Shown: piece by piece, positions 49,301 to 56,524 of the stretch
Layout of the letters: each line of letters starts with the position of its first letter
Numbering within the stretch: position 1 is the stretch's first letter
Origin: Pseudeuparius sepicola
Taxonomy: Eukaryota > Arthropoda > Insecta > Coleoptera > Anthribidae
Direction of reading: 5' to 3'
Assembly (NCBI GenBank): GCA_963920635.1
Contig: OY987299.1
Coordinates: 119,599,373-119,663,372, forward strand
DNA: 64,000 nt
The notes under the pieces: generated by a model
Seen by the model: only the letters and a program-made list of their open reading frames with translations
Database searches by the model: none
What the model was told of the DNA's origin: nothing
Made by a program: the position numbers and the translations under genes

Positions 49301-52300
49301 ATTGCCATAACGTTTTCCACAGCCTGCAAAGCAATAATCACGAGAGTTCCTTATGAACTTTGAAGGTTTGTACCAACATTCCCTGCAAACTGACTTTAAT
49401 ACTTTGCGCACGCGCAGCAGTAAAGACCGGATATATTTATATAGTTCGCAAGTCTCGGAACAAGCTTTCAAAGAAGGTTGGAACAATCCCAACGATACTA
49501 TCACAGACGTATATACAGGGTGTCCAACTTTAAAACTGTACAAATCCGTAAAATCTTAATTTTTGGAGATAATTGCCTAAACTTTTTTTTTGAAAGGTCC
49601 TTAAAAACCGCTTCTTTTGACCTTCCTGCCATTTTCAAAATGCAAATCCAGGGCCGGCTGCGATTTTTTTATACCCCCGATTTTCACGAAAACCATATAG
49701 CGATTTTTTTATTTAAAATCTGACCCCACAGCGTTAATCAGAATACCTCAAAACCCCCATATACAAAATTTGGACAACAAATATACAGTGAGTTCCATTC
49801 TGCAGGGTATCAAAGTTGAGCAAAATAGGAATTTTAAAGGCATCTGCCAAGTCAAGTGTGCCATGGAATCCCCTCAAAACAGTTGAATGGTTAACTCAAG
49901 GTGTTGGTGTGCAAAAGTCCAATACGAAATATACATAGTGTTCTTATCTGTGCCATCTCAAATTACTGAATTTGTTGGAACTTTATACGGCTCAAATATC
50001 GAGTATATCAAAACCGCTCCACACACAATAAACGAACTAAATATAAAAAATACAGAAGCCTGCCAGTCAGTAAGTCCATATCAGTTAAGGTGGCTGGTGT
50101 GCCACAACAGGAAAAGCACTGAAAATGTATTATCTTAGACAGTGACTTTGTTGAGAAAGGTCCAATAATTTAAATTGTTTTTATTTGGCATTTTGTAAAG
50201 AAATAAGTTACTTTTGTTTTTATTAATATTTTTCCAATGATTCCAGAGCACTCCTGACCAGTATAAAGTTATAAAGTTTAATAAAAATGCAGAATTTTGA
50301 GATGCCTCAGAGAAAAATACCCTGTATATTTTTGTAGTAAATCTTTTCACGGCAACATTTTGAGTGGTCCTGTTGACCATTCAACTGTTTTGAAGGGATT
50401 CCATGGCACACTTGACTCGCCAGATGTCTTTAAAATTCCTATTGTGCTCAACTTTGACACCCTACAGAATGGAACTCACTGTATATTTTTTGTTCAAATT
50501 TTGTATATGAGGGTTTTGGGGTATTCTGATCACCGATGTGGGATCAGATTTTAAATAAAAAAAATCTCTAAATGGTTTTCGTGAAAATCGGGGGTATAAA
50601 AAAAATCGCAGCAGGCCCTGGATTTGCATTTTGAAAATGGCAGGAAGGTCAAAAGAAGCGGTTTTTGAAAAAAGTTTAAGCTATTATCTCCAAAAATAAC
50701 GATTTTACGGATTTGTACAGTTTTAAAGTTGGACATCCTGTATAGGTCTGTTATACCAGAGCATATAAAACAACCAGCAGTATCACTCTCCTTGGCGGGA
50801 AAATTCTGCGCACCTGTTCGCGCAGCCGCCATGTGGGAATAGATTCTGTCAAATTGATGCAGTGTCGGGGCGATTGGGCAGTTCTTTTTTGGCTGTATGA
50901 GAGATATTACAGTGCCGTGGAGTGTGCTTTTTTGTAAATTGTGCTTTGTGCTAGTATCTTTAAATAAAGAATCCCAGGAAGGAGTCAAAGCTGCTTGTGC
51001 TTACCACCCACTATATACTTTACTAATACTACTCTGTATTTCTGAATTGATTTTCCCGACTACACCTCTGACTTCTATTCCACTAATATGGCTCAAGGTC
51101 ATTGAATTTGCGGATGATTTCTCAAGAGTAAGATATACTGCTGGTTGTTTTATATGCTCTGGTTATACTATTGTCTAGTGGAAATTGATGCACAGATAAG
51201 CACAATGAGTTTGTAACTGGAATGTTTGTCTTGAAATTTTGTTGTAACGCATTGCAACAAATATTATTCATTTATTTTGCCTTTTAACAAGGGTATAGTT
51301 TTTCCTTAAATTGTAAATTATAGTAAATCGCCGGCATATCTAATGTTCCATTTAATTAAATATTGAAAATAACTAATTAGTGAAAAATTACGAAAACTTA
51401 GTTAAACAAATAACTATTGTTTTTTTGAAAGGACTCTTTTAGTTTCCATGACCGCATATACAAAACAAATGATTCCTACCTTGTAGATAAAAATGAATGC
51501 TATAAGAGTAGCAAAATTTTCTTCTGTGAACCTCGTAATATAGCAAACTAGTGCGCTTGCGTCGATCGCCACTAGTATAAGCAAGATTACTGCAATCCAG
51601 GTCCCAATCCAAAATCTAAAGGCGAGGTAGTCCCAACCCATTTTTGCACAGAAGTCGTACCTTAAAACAAGTATGTATATTTAAATCTAATAATTTCCTT
51701 AACAAGCCTTGAGGCAAATCAAAAGGTTAATCAAAATGCGAGAAAAAAAAAAACTTTCGTGCCTTCATCTCAATTTAAGCTTCATTAAAATGTATGGCAG
51801 ACCGCAAGCTCATTTTTAACTGCACAGACTAATTATAGCTTTCTTTACAACAGACTTTTCCACAGCGAAGTATGTCAAATCTATGAGAAGTTTCTAATTA
51901 ATACCACATAATAAGTATTACAGTCTATCGGTAAAATAAAAACTTTCAAGGGACAAAATTACATCCCTGAAGCATTATTTAATCCTTACACGATTGTCTC
52001 AAAAACCAATACTGGTCCAGTGCTGCCAAGGATAGTTAATGGTTGTCCAGAAAAGAATCCATAACCCATACCACACACGAAACCGGAAACGAGGGATTCC
52101 ATGGCGGCCATATTCTTTCCTGTCGCTTCTGACAGAAGCCCACCAAAAGTGATTATTGGAGAGAGGCAGGCAAAATACAAAAATATCCAAGATGCTATGC
52201 ATTGCATCGCTAGCGCGTCTTTAAAGTCGGCCCAGTACCTGCAAGAAGAAGAATATTTGGTTTTTGGAGAGGAAGTAGTGACATCTTACCATGGGGCTTT

Positions 52301-55300
52301 TCTCTTGAGGTCATTTATCAATCCACCAAAGAGGACACCGGTCCTAGCTAATCCAGACTCTTCTCTCATTCTTTGTTCCTCCTCTTCCTCGTCTGGCTCT
52401 TCCACCGGCTTCTCTGGAGGCCTTTTCCTCATGTCCTAAAATATATCGAGGTTATAAAAATATGAACAATATGTGATTTGTAAAAGTCTCTTTACCTGAG
52501 ATGGAATGGCCGCAGGTGGCTCTATCCTGATAGCAGGATCCCACTCACCAGGCGGAAGGACTGTAACAGCGTCTAGAAATTCGTCAACGCCAGCTAAGAG
52601 ATGGCCACGGTTTCTAGCCCTGTACGCGACCTCGTGAAAGACCTACAAAGAGGTTTAACTGAATTCTTGATTAATATCGAAAACAGTTTAAACATTTTTT
52701 CCTTGTGGTTTTAGTTTTGGTGTTCAGTAGAAAAGAAATGTCTTCAGAGTTAACGAGATAGAAAATGCACCCAGTTACCTCTAACTTGGTTGAGGGTAAT
52801 AGATAGTGACAGATTTTTGAACGGGATTTTACTCAGTATGCCTTTCAAATTCCATTATGTTGCTTATATTCTCACAATAATAAGGTATGAATTAGAGTCA
52901 TCCTGGGTTCTTCATATGAAAAACTGAGTTTTCAATTATTCGAAAATATGCGTTTTGATATGATTTTAGACAGGCTGCCATGTGTTTTATAATGAAGTTG
53001 AAAATAGAAAATTCCTCGGAAAACCATAGGCATACCGTTAACGTAGATCCAAAGGACTGCTATTGTCACGTGAACTTGTATTTTAACATTTAATTTTTGG
53101 CTGCCAATAAGAAGTATGCAAGTTCTTGTTATGAAACTGCTGAAAAAAGGATGGCATACCGTTTGCGCATGTCCAAGTACAGTGTAAATTGAATGTTATT
53201 TAATTATTTAAACGATTTATTCGATGTAAAGTGTACTTGGACATGCGCAAACGGTACGCCATCTTTTCTTCGGCAGTTTTATGACAAGAACTTACATACC
53301 TATCATTGGAAGCCTGTTCAGAAACGTGGAAAAATTATGTATTAAAATACAAGTCCACGTTACCGGTATGCCTATGGTTTTACGAGGAATTTTCTATTTT
53401 GAACTTCATTGTAAAACACATGGCAGCCTCTCTGATTTATACCTTATTATTGTCAGAATGTACGTAACATAATGAGTAAAGTCATTTCCAAAAATCTGTC
53501 ACTATCTCCCGGTCTATAAACACCAACCCATTTATTTATTCAACACCAATATACAGCATGATTTTTGTAGGACTATCATTATGAGTTAGTCGTTTATTTT
53601 GCGCCCCGCAATAAAATGTAAGGAACAATAACGTGACAATTTTGATTTTTGCTATTAAAATTTTTGGCGATTTGAGGTTTTTTTAGTGGTGCGCGAAAAG
53701 TTGGCCATGGATGTTCATTACTTTTTTAACGTTGCTAGTTGTCCAAAATGTCCACATTTTGTTGGTAAAATAAGCGAGAAAACAGCTTTCATAAAAAAGA
53801 AATAATAGTATATTATGTACTAAAGGACTAAAGTGAGTCTTTTAATCCCGAGAATGAAGATTGTTAAGGGTCACTTTACTCTCTATTTTTTTGCACTGCA
53901 GGAACAAAAATTTTAAAAATCACAAGACATTATGTAAAAAGAAACATTCGTCATTATTACTAATTTACTACTTTGCACCGTTGTAGCTAGTTTGAGATAG
54001 ATGAAAATGAATTTCCCATTTCTATCTTAACTTTTTAGGGGCTGCCTAATGGTGCTGGTACCAATTGGTACCATGGTGCCAAAATTGGTACCAAAAGTTG
54101 GTACCTTGGTACCAATTACCAGCTACACTACCGCATAGCTCTTGAAAAATTAAGAAATTCATTTTGTTCTATCTCGACCAGTTTTCTCGCTACCACGGTG
54201 CCAAGTAGTCAAAATGCCTACTTTCAACTGTTCATAGCTCAGAACCTAAGAATTTTTAAAAAATTACATTCTTCAAATTTGCTTAGAATTTTCTGTAGAA
54301 TACTAAAATATTTTGTTTATTTACTGCATTTCGTTACTGTTCATTTTATTTAATGTTTACGAATAAAGTACATAGTTGTTCATAGTCTCTATTGTTTTTG
54401 TTACTTTTAATCCAAAGGGACTACAATTTTTTACTCCCTTGGCACTTTAGTACCGCAAAAGAGGGAGTAAAGTGATCACTTTAGTCCCTGCGGTGCAAAA
54501 AGAAATTTCATAGCCTCAAGTGAGCCTATGTAGTTTTCCCAATTTGAGTTTTTTTATGTAGAGCAAATTAAGCGGGAAAATATCGGAAGTAGGTAGTCCT
54601 AAAAAACGTCCTATAATTACTCTAAAGAGTCATAAAATCATCACGTATTTAGCTAGCAAAATCTAGGGAATTTGTGAATACTTAAAAATAATAGGCAAAT
54701 AAAGTGGAAAATACACTATAATAGGTCTAAGGGGTGATTTGTCTGATTATGGCATTTAAGGGTGTTTTTTTAGTTTATTTTTTTTATCCACTTACGTTTG
54801 TCTGCTGATATTTTTATCGAAGTAAGCAGAAATGATATAAAATATGAATGCCCGTCTTCTTACTAATATAACGTTGAGATGGTATTATTTCTTAACAGTA
54901 AGTAGATCTTTCCGACCTTATGACATCTCCTATATCTCTGGGAACTTCCTTCCTGGAGAAAATAATAAATTCATATTTCGTAAAAGTCCAAACAATACTT
55001 TTATTTCCTTATTTCAGTCTACTAGAACACTTTCTTCAGTTATTGATCTGGTCAAAACTTTGAAGGAATATTTTTCGTCTTGGGTAAATTCTATTAAAAC
55101 TTCAACCAAGAAAGTGGCACTAATGTATAAAGGATATTACCGTTTATGGTGGTCATAGTCAATGAGCAAATAACAATTTTATTTACCTCGTCTGACATGA
55201 GCGTGGCCATCGCCCTCCCAACTTCATGGTATCCTGCCGTAGCCGTACTTGGACCTAGCAACACGAAGAGGAACCTTGTCGGTACCGGTACTTCCGTGAG

Positions 55301-55637
55301 GTCGCCCAAAATTGCACCGTTGTTCAACCTTACGAATGCCGCCAGTGCTTTATCCAGAAAATCCACCTCTCCAACCTGAAAGATAACAAGATAGGAAGAC
55401 TATTTCTCCTTTAGGAGTTGCTGTTTCCTTACCAGTATATTGCTGGCCTCTGCACCGGGAGGAATCTTCCTCATGAACGCCAGGTTATGCTGAGGGTTGT
55501 CGCCGAGTTCGCCAGAGCTGTGCTGCCTACTTATTGACGTGTTGCTGGCGCTCTTAGTGAGTGGTTGCTGTTTTTCAGGGCCTAGATTTGGAGGTGTAGA
55601 TGAAACAGTGTGTCTACGATGCATATTTGGGAACACG
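19248..55637 (-). CDS. Ndae1: Na+-driven Cl-/HCO3- exchanger, SLC4 family (Ndae1/NDCBE-like), 13 visible exons, 5' end missing
   Basis: This plasma-membrane transporter imports Na+ and bicarbonate, usually in exchange for Cl-, and so raises cell pH. The joined exons (55433-55637, 55187-55375, 52496-52642, 52290-52435, 51990-52238, 51480-51660, 49165-49323, 43020-43169, 38911-39263, 35338-35650, 26630-26860, 19457-19671, 19248-19389) give 892 residues in one open frame, each join with GT-AG borders and matching phase. Residues 1-180 end the band-3 cytoplasmic domain ([27 protein letters not shown]). Residues ~205-755 are the HCO3- transporter domain ([72 protein letters not shown]). The tail has [14 protein letters not shown], like the INISDE motif of vertebrate NDCBE. 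Family members have about 1,030-1,200 residues, so 5' exons are missing. Introns are either 51-67 bp (four), 329 bp (one) or 2.1-8.5 kb (seven). Assignment to the Na+-coupled branch rests on remembered family sequences. Confidence 0.95.
19457..19671 (-). CDS. Ndae1: Ndae1-like exon, cytosolic C-tail
   Basis: 71 codons plus two bases, [17 protein letters not shown] to [31 protein letters not shown] followed by [13 protein letters not shown] resembles the vertebrate NDCBE tail, which fixes strand and frame. Donor AAG|GTATTT; acceptor after GAATTTCAG. The end is rich in Asn, Ser and Lys. Confidence 0.92.
20177..20923. mobile_element. TA-flanked MITE with CAGGGCGTCTC ends in a transporter intron
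   Basis: The left end CAGGGCGTCTC and right end GAGGAACACCCTG are imperfect inverted repeats with TA outside both (20175-20176, 20924-20925). Inner sequence (AATTTGTGGATCTCGTGA) recurs at ~56440. Confidence 0.55.
21291..21365 (-). other. Orphan exon-like segment encoding a membrane helix
   Basis: 75 bases (25 codons, phase 0/0) inside the 7 kb intron between the last two long transporter exons, same strand. A strong acceptor (long pyrimidine tract ending TTCAG) and a good donor (AAA|GTAAGTA) bracket it. The peptide is almost wholly hydrophobic: [13 protein letters not shown], then [12 protein letters not shown]. It could be a cassette exon of the transporter that keeps frame, an exon of a nested gene, or chance. 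No partner exon was found nearby. Confidence 0.25.
21370..23430. other. Intronic, no gene recognised
   Basis: AT-rich intron sequence without a recognisable repeat boundary or coding motif. Confidence 0.35.
23431..23700. repeat. Fragment of a CAGGGTGTTC repeat
   Basis: Begins ATATACAGGGTGTTCGAAAA, the end type of the TA-flanked repeats. No matching right end was identified before the next element. Confidence 0.35.
23710..25022. mobile_element. Near-complete 1.3 kb palindrome (foldback element)
   Basis: Ends TCCTGGAG...CTCCAGGA. The outer arms (~140 bp, GC-rich, containing CAGCTGGCTAGGTGGCGG) are nearly identical. The inner sequence is also an inverted repeat (arms ~23880-24330 against ~24300-24720) with more mismatches. 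No TA flank is seen, so it differs from the CAGNGTG group. Confidence 0.75.
25187..26408. mobile_element. Transposon with AGTAGGGGAGCCC ends and repeated CTCGAGCG motif
   Basis: Left AGTAGCGGGGAGCCC and right GGGCTCCCCTACT are inverted. Subterminal copies of TTTACTCGAGCG-like and ATCTGACGCGCTCGAG-like motifs recur at ~25225, 25393, 26093, 26222 and 26361 in both orientations. A GC-rich core (25700-26010) has short frames without recognisable homology. The superfamily is not clear. Confidence 0.6.
26630..26860 (-). CDS. Ndae1: Ndae1-like exon, last membrane segments (GC-rich)
   Basis: 77 codons, phase 0/0, [17 protein letters not shown] to [13 protein letters not shown]. It contains [22 protein letters not shown], the end of the membrane domain. 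Donor GAG|GTGGGG. If the donor is not used, the frame stays open for 34 more residues to a TAG at 26525-26527. This exon and its 3' flank are much richer in G+C than the other exons. A hAT element starts 42 bp from its acceptor. Confidence 0.95.
26903..28648. mobile_element. hAT-like non-autonomous element, rich in CAAGACTCTTGC
   Basis: Ends TAGTGTTTCACAAG and its complement, flanked by an 8 bp duplication differing at one base (TTATGGGT at 26895-26902, TTCTGGGT at 28649-28656). Both subterminal regions are packed with short inverted CAAGACTCTTG units, possible transposase-binding clusters. No transposase was recognised. It starts 42 bp upstream of the transporter exon at 26630-26860. Confidence 0.75.
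29114..30075 (+). pseudogene. hAT transposase, broken
   Basis: In-order hAT blocks on the + strand: [20 protein letters not shown] (catalytic D region), stop, then from 29374 [42 protein letters not shown] and [19 protein letters not shown], and at the end the dimerisation motif [16 protein letters not shown] to LVVYCFYN. Internal stops, frameshifts and missing pieces (the usual spacer between DAAPYM and LHALNR is deleted, and the N-terminal BED finger is absent) make it non-functional. The strong RW and DVERxFS motifs leave little doubt about the family. Confidence 0.88.
30215..31029. mobile_element. Foldback element nested in the hAT copy
   Basis: Left CAGGTCTACCACCGCG pairs with right CGCGGTGGTAGACC followed by an 11-base addition and CCTG; TA outside both ends. 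Arms of ~350 bp are inverted around a small core. A related diverged piece is at 53570-53790. Confidence 0.75.
31191..31788. repeat. Inverted-repeat element with CCCCAGGAAGGAG-type arms
   Basis: Left TATACGGCAATGAATAAAGA and right TCTTTATATTCATTGGTATA are inverted around ~500 bp. The adjacent 8-mer at the left edge was used by the hAT insertion. A related piece is at ~50960. Confidence 0.5.
31790..33180. other. Intronic, no gene recognised
   Basis: AT-rich intron sequence; only short unsupported frames. Confidence 0.35.
33190..33278. repeat. Two adjacent hairpins built on CCACAGAAAATATACGC
   Basis: A perfect-arm palindrome (CCACAGAAAATATACGCT, short loop, then its complement) is followed at once by a second, shorter version. 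The two share the 5' arm and differ by loss of the inner part. Confidence 0.7.
34171..34605. repeat. Tandem duplication, 218 bp unit, two copies
   Basis: Unit starting GGTTAGAAAGCGATTTTGTG at 34171 is repeated at 34389 with only a few differences (e.g. GGACAGTGACAG against GGACAGGACAG). It lies in the 8.5 kb intron; the frame across both units is a by-product. Confidence 0.85.
34610..35330. other. Intronic, no gene recognised
   Basis: AT-rich intron between the tandem repeat and the 35338-35650 exon; no repeat boundary seen. Confidence 0.35.
35338..35650 (-). CDS. Ndae1: Ndae1-like exon, TM10-TM12 region
   Basis: One carried-in base plus 104 codons: [52 protein letters not shown] and [11 protein letters not shown]. 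Every block is a signature of the Na+-coupled branch. Donor CAG|GTGCGT; acceptor after TTTTCTAG. Confidence 0.97.
35660..36965. other. Intronic, no gene recognised
   Basis: AT-rich intron sequence upstream of the 35338-35650 exon; no motif recognised. Confidence 0.35.
36972..38365. mobile_element. Foldback element with CAGTGTGTCCCAATTTG ends, split by another
   Basis: Left CAGTGTGTCCCAATTTGATT and right AATTGGAACACACTG with TA outside. After the 37-base left tip a second element (37010-37693) has inserted at a TA; the rest is a long inverted repeat (~37696-38000 against ~38030-38330). Confidence 0.8.
37010..37693. mobile_element. Inner foldback element, CAGTGTCTGCCAG ends
   Basis: 684 bp near-perfect palindrome flanked by TA (37008-37009, 37694-37695), sitting 37 bases inside another element of the same end type. 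Confidence 0.85.
38911..39263 (-). CDS. Ndae1: Ndae1-like exon, central membrane segments
   Basis: 117 codons plus two bases (TG, completed to Trp by the next exon). It runs from [15 protein letters not shown] through [12 protein letters not shown] and [12 protein letters not shown] to [30 protein letters not shown] and MGLP. KLKK lies at the position of the second stilbene (DIDS)-reactive motif of the family. Donor ATG|GTAAGT; acceptor after CATTACAG. Confidence 0.97.
39335..41255. mobile_element. Large foldback with inserted GTGCGG hairpin cluster
   Basis: Left arm pieces (39335-39640 and ~40085-40135) are the complement, in order, of the right arm (40910-41255). The left arm is interrupted at ~39650-40030 by a cluster of GTGCGGAAAAGTG palindromes absent from the right arm. 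It starts ~70 bp upstream of the 38911-39263 exon acceptor. Confidence 0.7.
39690..40022. repeat. Dense cluster of GTGCGGAAAAGTG inverted repeats
   Basis: At least eight copies of GTGCGGAAAAGTG or its complement, including the palindrome arms AGTGTCACTTTTCCGCACT and complement around 39770. It ends with CTGAACTCCGCTACGCGTCG-like GC-richer DNA. Confidence 0.7.
41798..41919. mobile_element. 122 bp MITE, CAGTCCGACACACGAGAG ends
   Basis: Two 38 bp arms, almost perfect inverted repeats (CAGTCCGACACACGAGAGAA...), flanked by TA (41796-41797, 41920-41921), with a 45 bp core. Confidence 0.88.
42082..42535 (-). other. Candidate unassigned coding segment in an intron
   Basis: An open minus-strand frame from ~42530 reads [38 protein letters not shown], then a hydrophobic [17 protein letters not shown] and IRILITLE. 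It is followed by a good donor (GAG|GTATGT) and, 40 bases on, a frame reading [16 protein letters not shown] to a stop at 42082. The implied 40 bp intron is short for insects and there is no in-frame ATG before the hydrophobic part. I do not recognise the protein; it could be a nested gene fragment, a repeat-derived frame or chance. Confidence 0.2.
43020..43169 (-). CDS. Ndae1: Ndae1-like exon, end of loop 3 and next membrane segment
   Basis: 50 codons, phase 0/0, [20 protein letters not shown] to ALFFPSK. It adds sequon NGT (~428) and the fourth loop cysteine, then a hydrophobic segment ([18 protein letters not shown]). Donor AAG|GTAAGA; acceptor after TATTTCCAG. Confidence 0.96.
44135..46061 (-). 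mobile_element. Complete Tc1/mariner-like transposon, copy 2
   Basis: 1927 bp copy of 10201-12141 with the same ~368 bp inverted repeats and TA on both sides (44133-44134, 46062-46063). It is inserted in the 43214-46297 element, inside the transporter intron. Differences from copy 1 are few: one 12-base deletion in the gene, poly-T length and scattered substitutions. Confidence 0.92.
44551..45615 (-). CDS. Tc1/mariner-superfamily transposase (copy 2), four-residue deletion
   Basis: Same protein as copy 1, intact to the stop, but an in-frame 12-base deletion turns HPGRSVSRSTV into HLSRSTV between two helices of the N-terminal helix-turn-helix. All three catalytic Asp remain ([24 protein letters not shown]). 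The deletion shortens the turn just before the recognition helix, so DNA binding might be weakened while catalysis is kept. Confidence 0.88.
   Translation of the reverse strand: MEYLSIRDKIEIVRLVGDNERSAAEAAAEFNNRHLSRSTVQRINNIFDETGSISKNLLKTRQNGRRGLVENNNQILQYFSDNPRNSVRTASLDLHIPRESIRRCLRQNKIKPFKPKFLHTLEPGDEERRLEFCYWLQGEYLHNGNFLNEILFTDEATFTTNGVVSSQNCRHWSAENPEFIINARRQYSQKINVWCGILRDRIIGPFFFEGNLNAAGFLNFLEIEFRNALDELPLRYRLNLKLQLDGSPIHNARLIRNWLDNNFENCWIGRNSPFCEWPPRSPDLTPLDFFLWGTLKQNVYKSRPHNLQELQARINRSCEEITPQQIRNVILNVRKRNDKCIVENGGLVEVTKIL
46738..46757 (+). repeat. Poly(G) tract of 20
   Basis: Twenty consecutive G on the + strand in AT-rich intron DNA; no other G run in the window is comparable. Confidence 0.85.
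47223..47812. mobile_element. Foldback element, CAGAGTGTCTCACTTAA ends
   Basis: 590 bp; arms of about 80 bp near the ends (down to the ACCAAAGATAGAT block) and a further inner inverted stretch. TA outside both (47221-47222, 47813-47814). Confidence 0.8.
47820..49160. other. Intronic, no gene recognised
   Basis: AT-rich intron DNA with isolated CACCCTGTA and CACTCTGTA ends (~48020, 48530) suggesting decayed fragments of the TA-flanked repeats; nothing complete. Confidence 0.35.
49165..49323 (-). CDS. Ndae1: Ndae1-like exon, third extracellular loop
   Basis: 53 codons, phase 0/0, [15 protein letters not shown] to TALNTSTCL. This is the large glycosylated outer loop: sequons NLT (~393), NDS (~403) and NTS (~420), and cysteines at ~398, 400 and 424. 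With Cys ~436 of the next exon these match the four loop cysteines known in Na+-coupled SLC4 proteins. Donor CTG|GTAAGT. Confidence 0.95.
49516..50740. mobile_element. Foldback element (family B), CAGGGTGTCCAACTTTAAAA ends
   Basis: 1225 bp; inverted arms of about 580 bp, TA outside both (49514-49515, 50741-50742). Arms contain the ATTCCATGGCACACTTGACT block found also at 4778-5407, 43500-44100 and 56525-57143. Confidence 0.85.
50753..51167. repeat. MITE-like element, ACCAGAGCATATAAAAC ends
   Basis: Arms of ~31 bp (ACCAGAGCATATAAAACAAC and complement) about 400 bp apart, directly next to the family-B element. Confidence 0.65.
51480..51660 (-). CDS. Ndae1: Ndae1-like exon, TM5-TM6 region
   Basis: One carried-in base plus 60 codons, [19 protein letters not shown] to IAFIFIYK. 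It contains the invariant [15 protein letters not shown] block. Donor AAG|GTAGGA; acceptor after TTTTAAG. A 329 bp intron separates it from the upstream exon. Confidence 0.97.
51990..52238 (-). CDS. Ndae1: Ndae1-like exon, TM1-TM4 region
   Basis: 249 bases: one carried-in base, 82 codons and two carried-out bases. It reads [17 protein letters not shown], then [12 protein letters not shown] and [17 protein letters not shown], the most conserved SLC4 stretch (TM3 substrate region). Donor CGT|GTAAGG gives Val across the junction. Confidence 0.97.
52290..52435 (-). CDS. Ndae1: Ndae1-like exon, acidic linker into first membrane segment
   Basis: 48 codons plus two bases ([20 protein letters not shown]...), ending in TG, which the next exon completes to Trp. 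The acidic linker is followed by [19 protein letters not shown], the conserved entry to the transmembrane domain. The flanking introns are only 60 and 51 bp. Confidence 0.96.
52496..52642 (-). CDS. Ndae1: Ndae1-like exon, end of cytoplasmic domain
   Basis: 49 codons, phase 0 at both ends, [16 protein letters not shown] to PPAAIPSQ. It contains [18 protein letters not shown], the hallmark end of the SLC4 cytoplasmic domain. Donor CAG|GTAAAG; acceptor after TTTGTAG. The 2.5 kb intron upstream holds foldback repeats. Confidence 0.96.
52798..53515. repeat. Foldback element (family A, copy 2) in a transporter intron
   Basis: Same family as 2171-3045, with the same arms and centre; the left tip is truncated. 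It lies ~150 bp upstream of the acceptor of the 52496-52642 exon. Arm differences show this copy is older or more eroded. Confidence 0.8.
53520..55140. other. Intronic repeats: foldback remnant and GGTACC cluster
   Basis: 53570-53790 is a diverged relative of the 30215-31029 foldback. 54056-54120 has several TTGGTACC/GGTACCAA palindromes in a row. 53815-54500 shows weak inverted similarity around that cluster (GGACTAAAGTGA against TCACTTTAGTCC). No coding potential. Confidence 0.5.
55187..55375 (-). CDS. Ndae1: Ndae1-like exon, cytoplasmic domain core
   Basis: 63 codons, phase 0 at both ends, from [17 protein letters not shown] to MATLMSDE. It holds the conserved [15 protein letters not shown] strand and the [15 protein letters not shown] helix of the band-3 cytoplasmic fold. 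A 57 bp intron separates it from the exon upstream. Donor GAG|GTAAAT; acceptor after CTTTCAG. Confidence 0.95.
55433..55637 (-). CDS. Ndae1: Ndae1-like exon, end of cytoplasmic domain linker
   Basis: Most upstream exon found. It begins with one base completing a codon and then gives 68 codons ([12 protein letters not shown] to [10 protein letters not shown]). It carries the Ser/Thr-rich linker and the family motif [14 protein letters not shown]. The donor is CTG|GTAAGG. The acceptor after TTAAAG lacks a good pyrimidine tract; other AGs nearby bring in stop codons, so this border is the least certain of the gene. Confidence 0.85.
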
Positions 55638-55639
55638 CT

Positions 55640-56260
55640 TTAAGCTGGCATTTCAAGGACGTTTAACAGTTATCAAAAATGGCCTTCCTTGTGAACTGGT
55701 AAATTTTCAGTTAGATCATTGAGTAAAGGTATTCCTTTAGGTACTCAATGGTTAGATCAAATATATAATGAAGTCTCTATTGTAGGTAAAATAGGAAATA
55801 AAATAGCTTTCCGAGATTTCGAGTAAAGGCCTTGTGCACACGTGCTACTTGGCTAATTTTAGCTGGCAGTGGGTGGACATGTGAGGGGCGTGCTTGGTAA
55901 ACATGTAGTGTGGGGTGAGGGATAATGTATACGAAAAGGGGGCAATGCGGATGGACTATTTTCTATTCAGACGAAAAATCCTTTCTGACATATTAATAAG
56001 TATGTATAAAAGATGCTGGTGATATAGGCCATATTCATATCAAAGTTATAAATAAAAATATAAACGCAATATTATTTTGCCTAAAGATTATATACAGGGC
56101 GATTCAAAAGATACACGCGTAACGAGATTTGTTAATGTACAGGGTTATTCCCTGAGAATTGACCCCCCCCACCTAACTTTTTTGTTTTTTAAGATAAAAG
56201 GGTGATTCAAAAACAAAATCAATGGTTCGGCGAATACTTTTTTATGCCATGACCGTGTAG
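55640..56260. other. Upstream of the first visible exon: no coding exon found
   Basis: Presumed intron of the transporter. Fragments begin with CAGGGCG and CAGGGTTATTCC (~56097, 56140) but no complete element was delimited. Confidence 0.4.
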
Positions 56261-56264
56261 TGTA

Positions 56265-56324
56265 CAGGGTGTTCCAAAAAAGTAGGACCAATGGCAACTT
56301 AATTTTTTTAAATGGAACACCCTG
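56265..56324. mobile_element. 60 bp TA-flanked mini-element
   Basis: CAGGGTGTTCC ... GGAACACCCTG, 60 bp in all, TA outside both ends (56263-56264, 56325-56326). It may be a minimal deletion derivative. Confidence 0.65.
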
Positions 56325-56524
56325 TATATTATTGGATTTTTGAAATCTGCTCATCAAGGCAATCAAAATGATATTAAACTTTGTGGCATTATCTTTTTCC
56401 GTTTTTGAAAAATTCCGTATTCAAAATTTATTTAACTCGAATTTGTGGATCTCGTGATACAGATAACGATCAATGTAATAACAAAAAATATTTGTTTTAA
56501 ACAAGAGAGTAATATAGTGAAACT

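Noticed and set aside
49055..49543. 162-codon minus-strand frame
   Set aside because: It overlaps the transporter exon 49165-49323 in another frame and runs into a repeat.
52101..52439. Plus-strand 112-codon frame
   Set aside because: It is the complement of two transporter exons; the minus-strand reading matches SLC4 proteins throughout.
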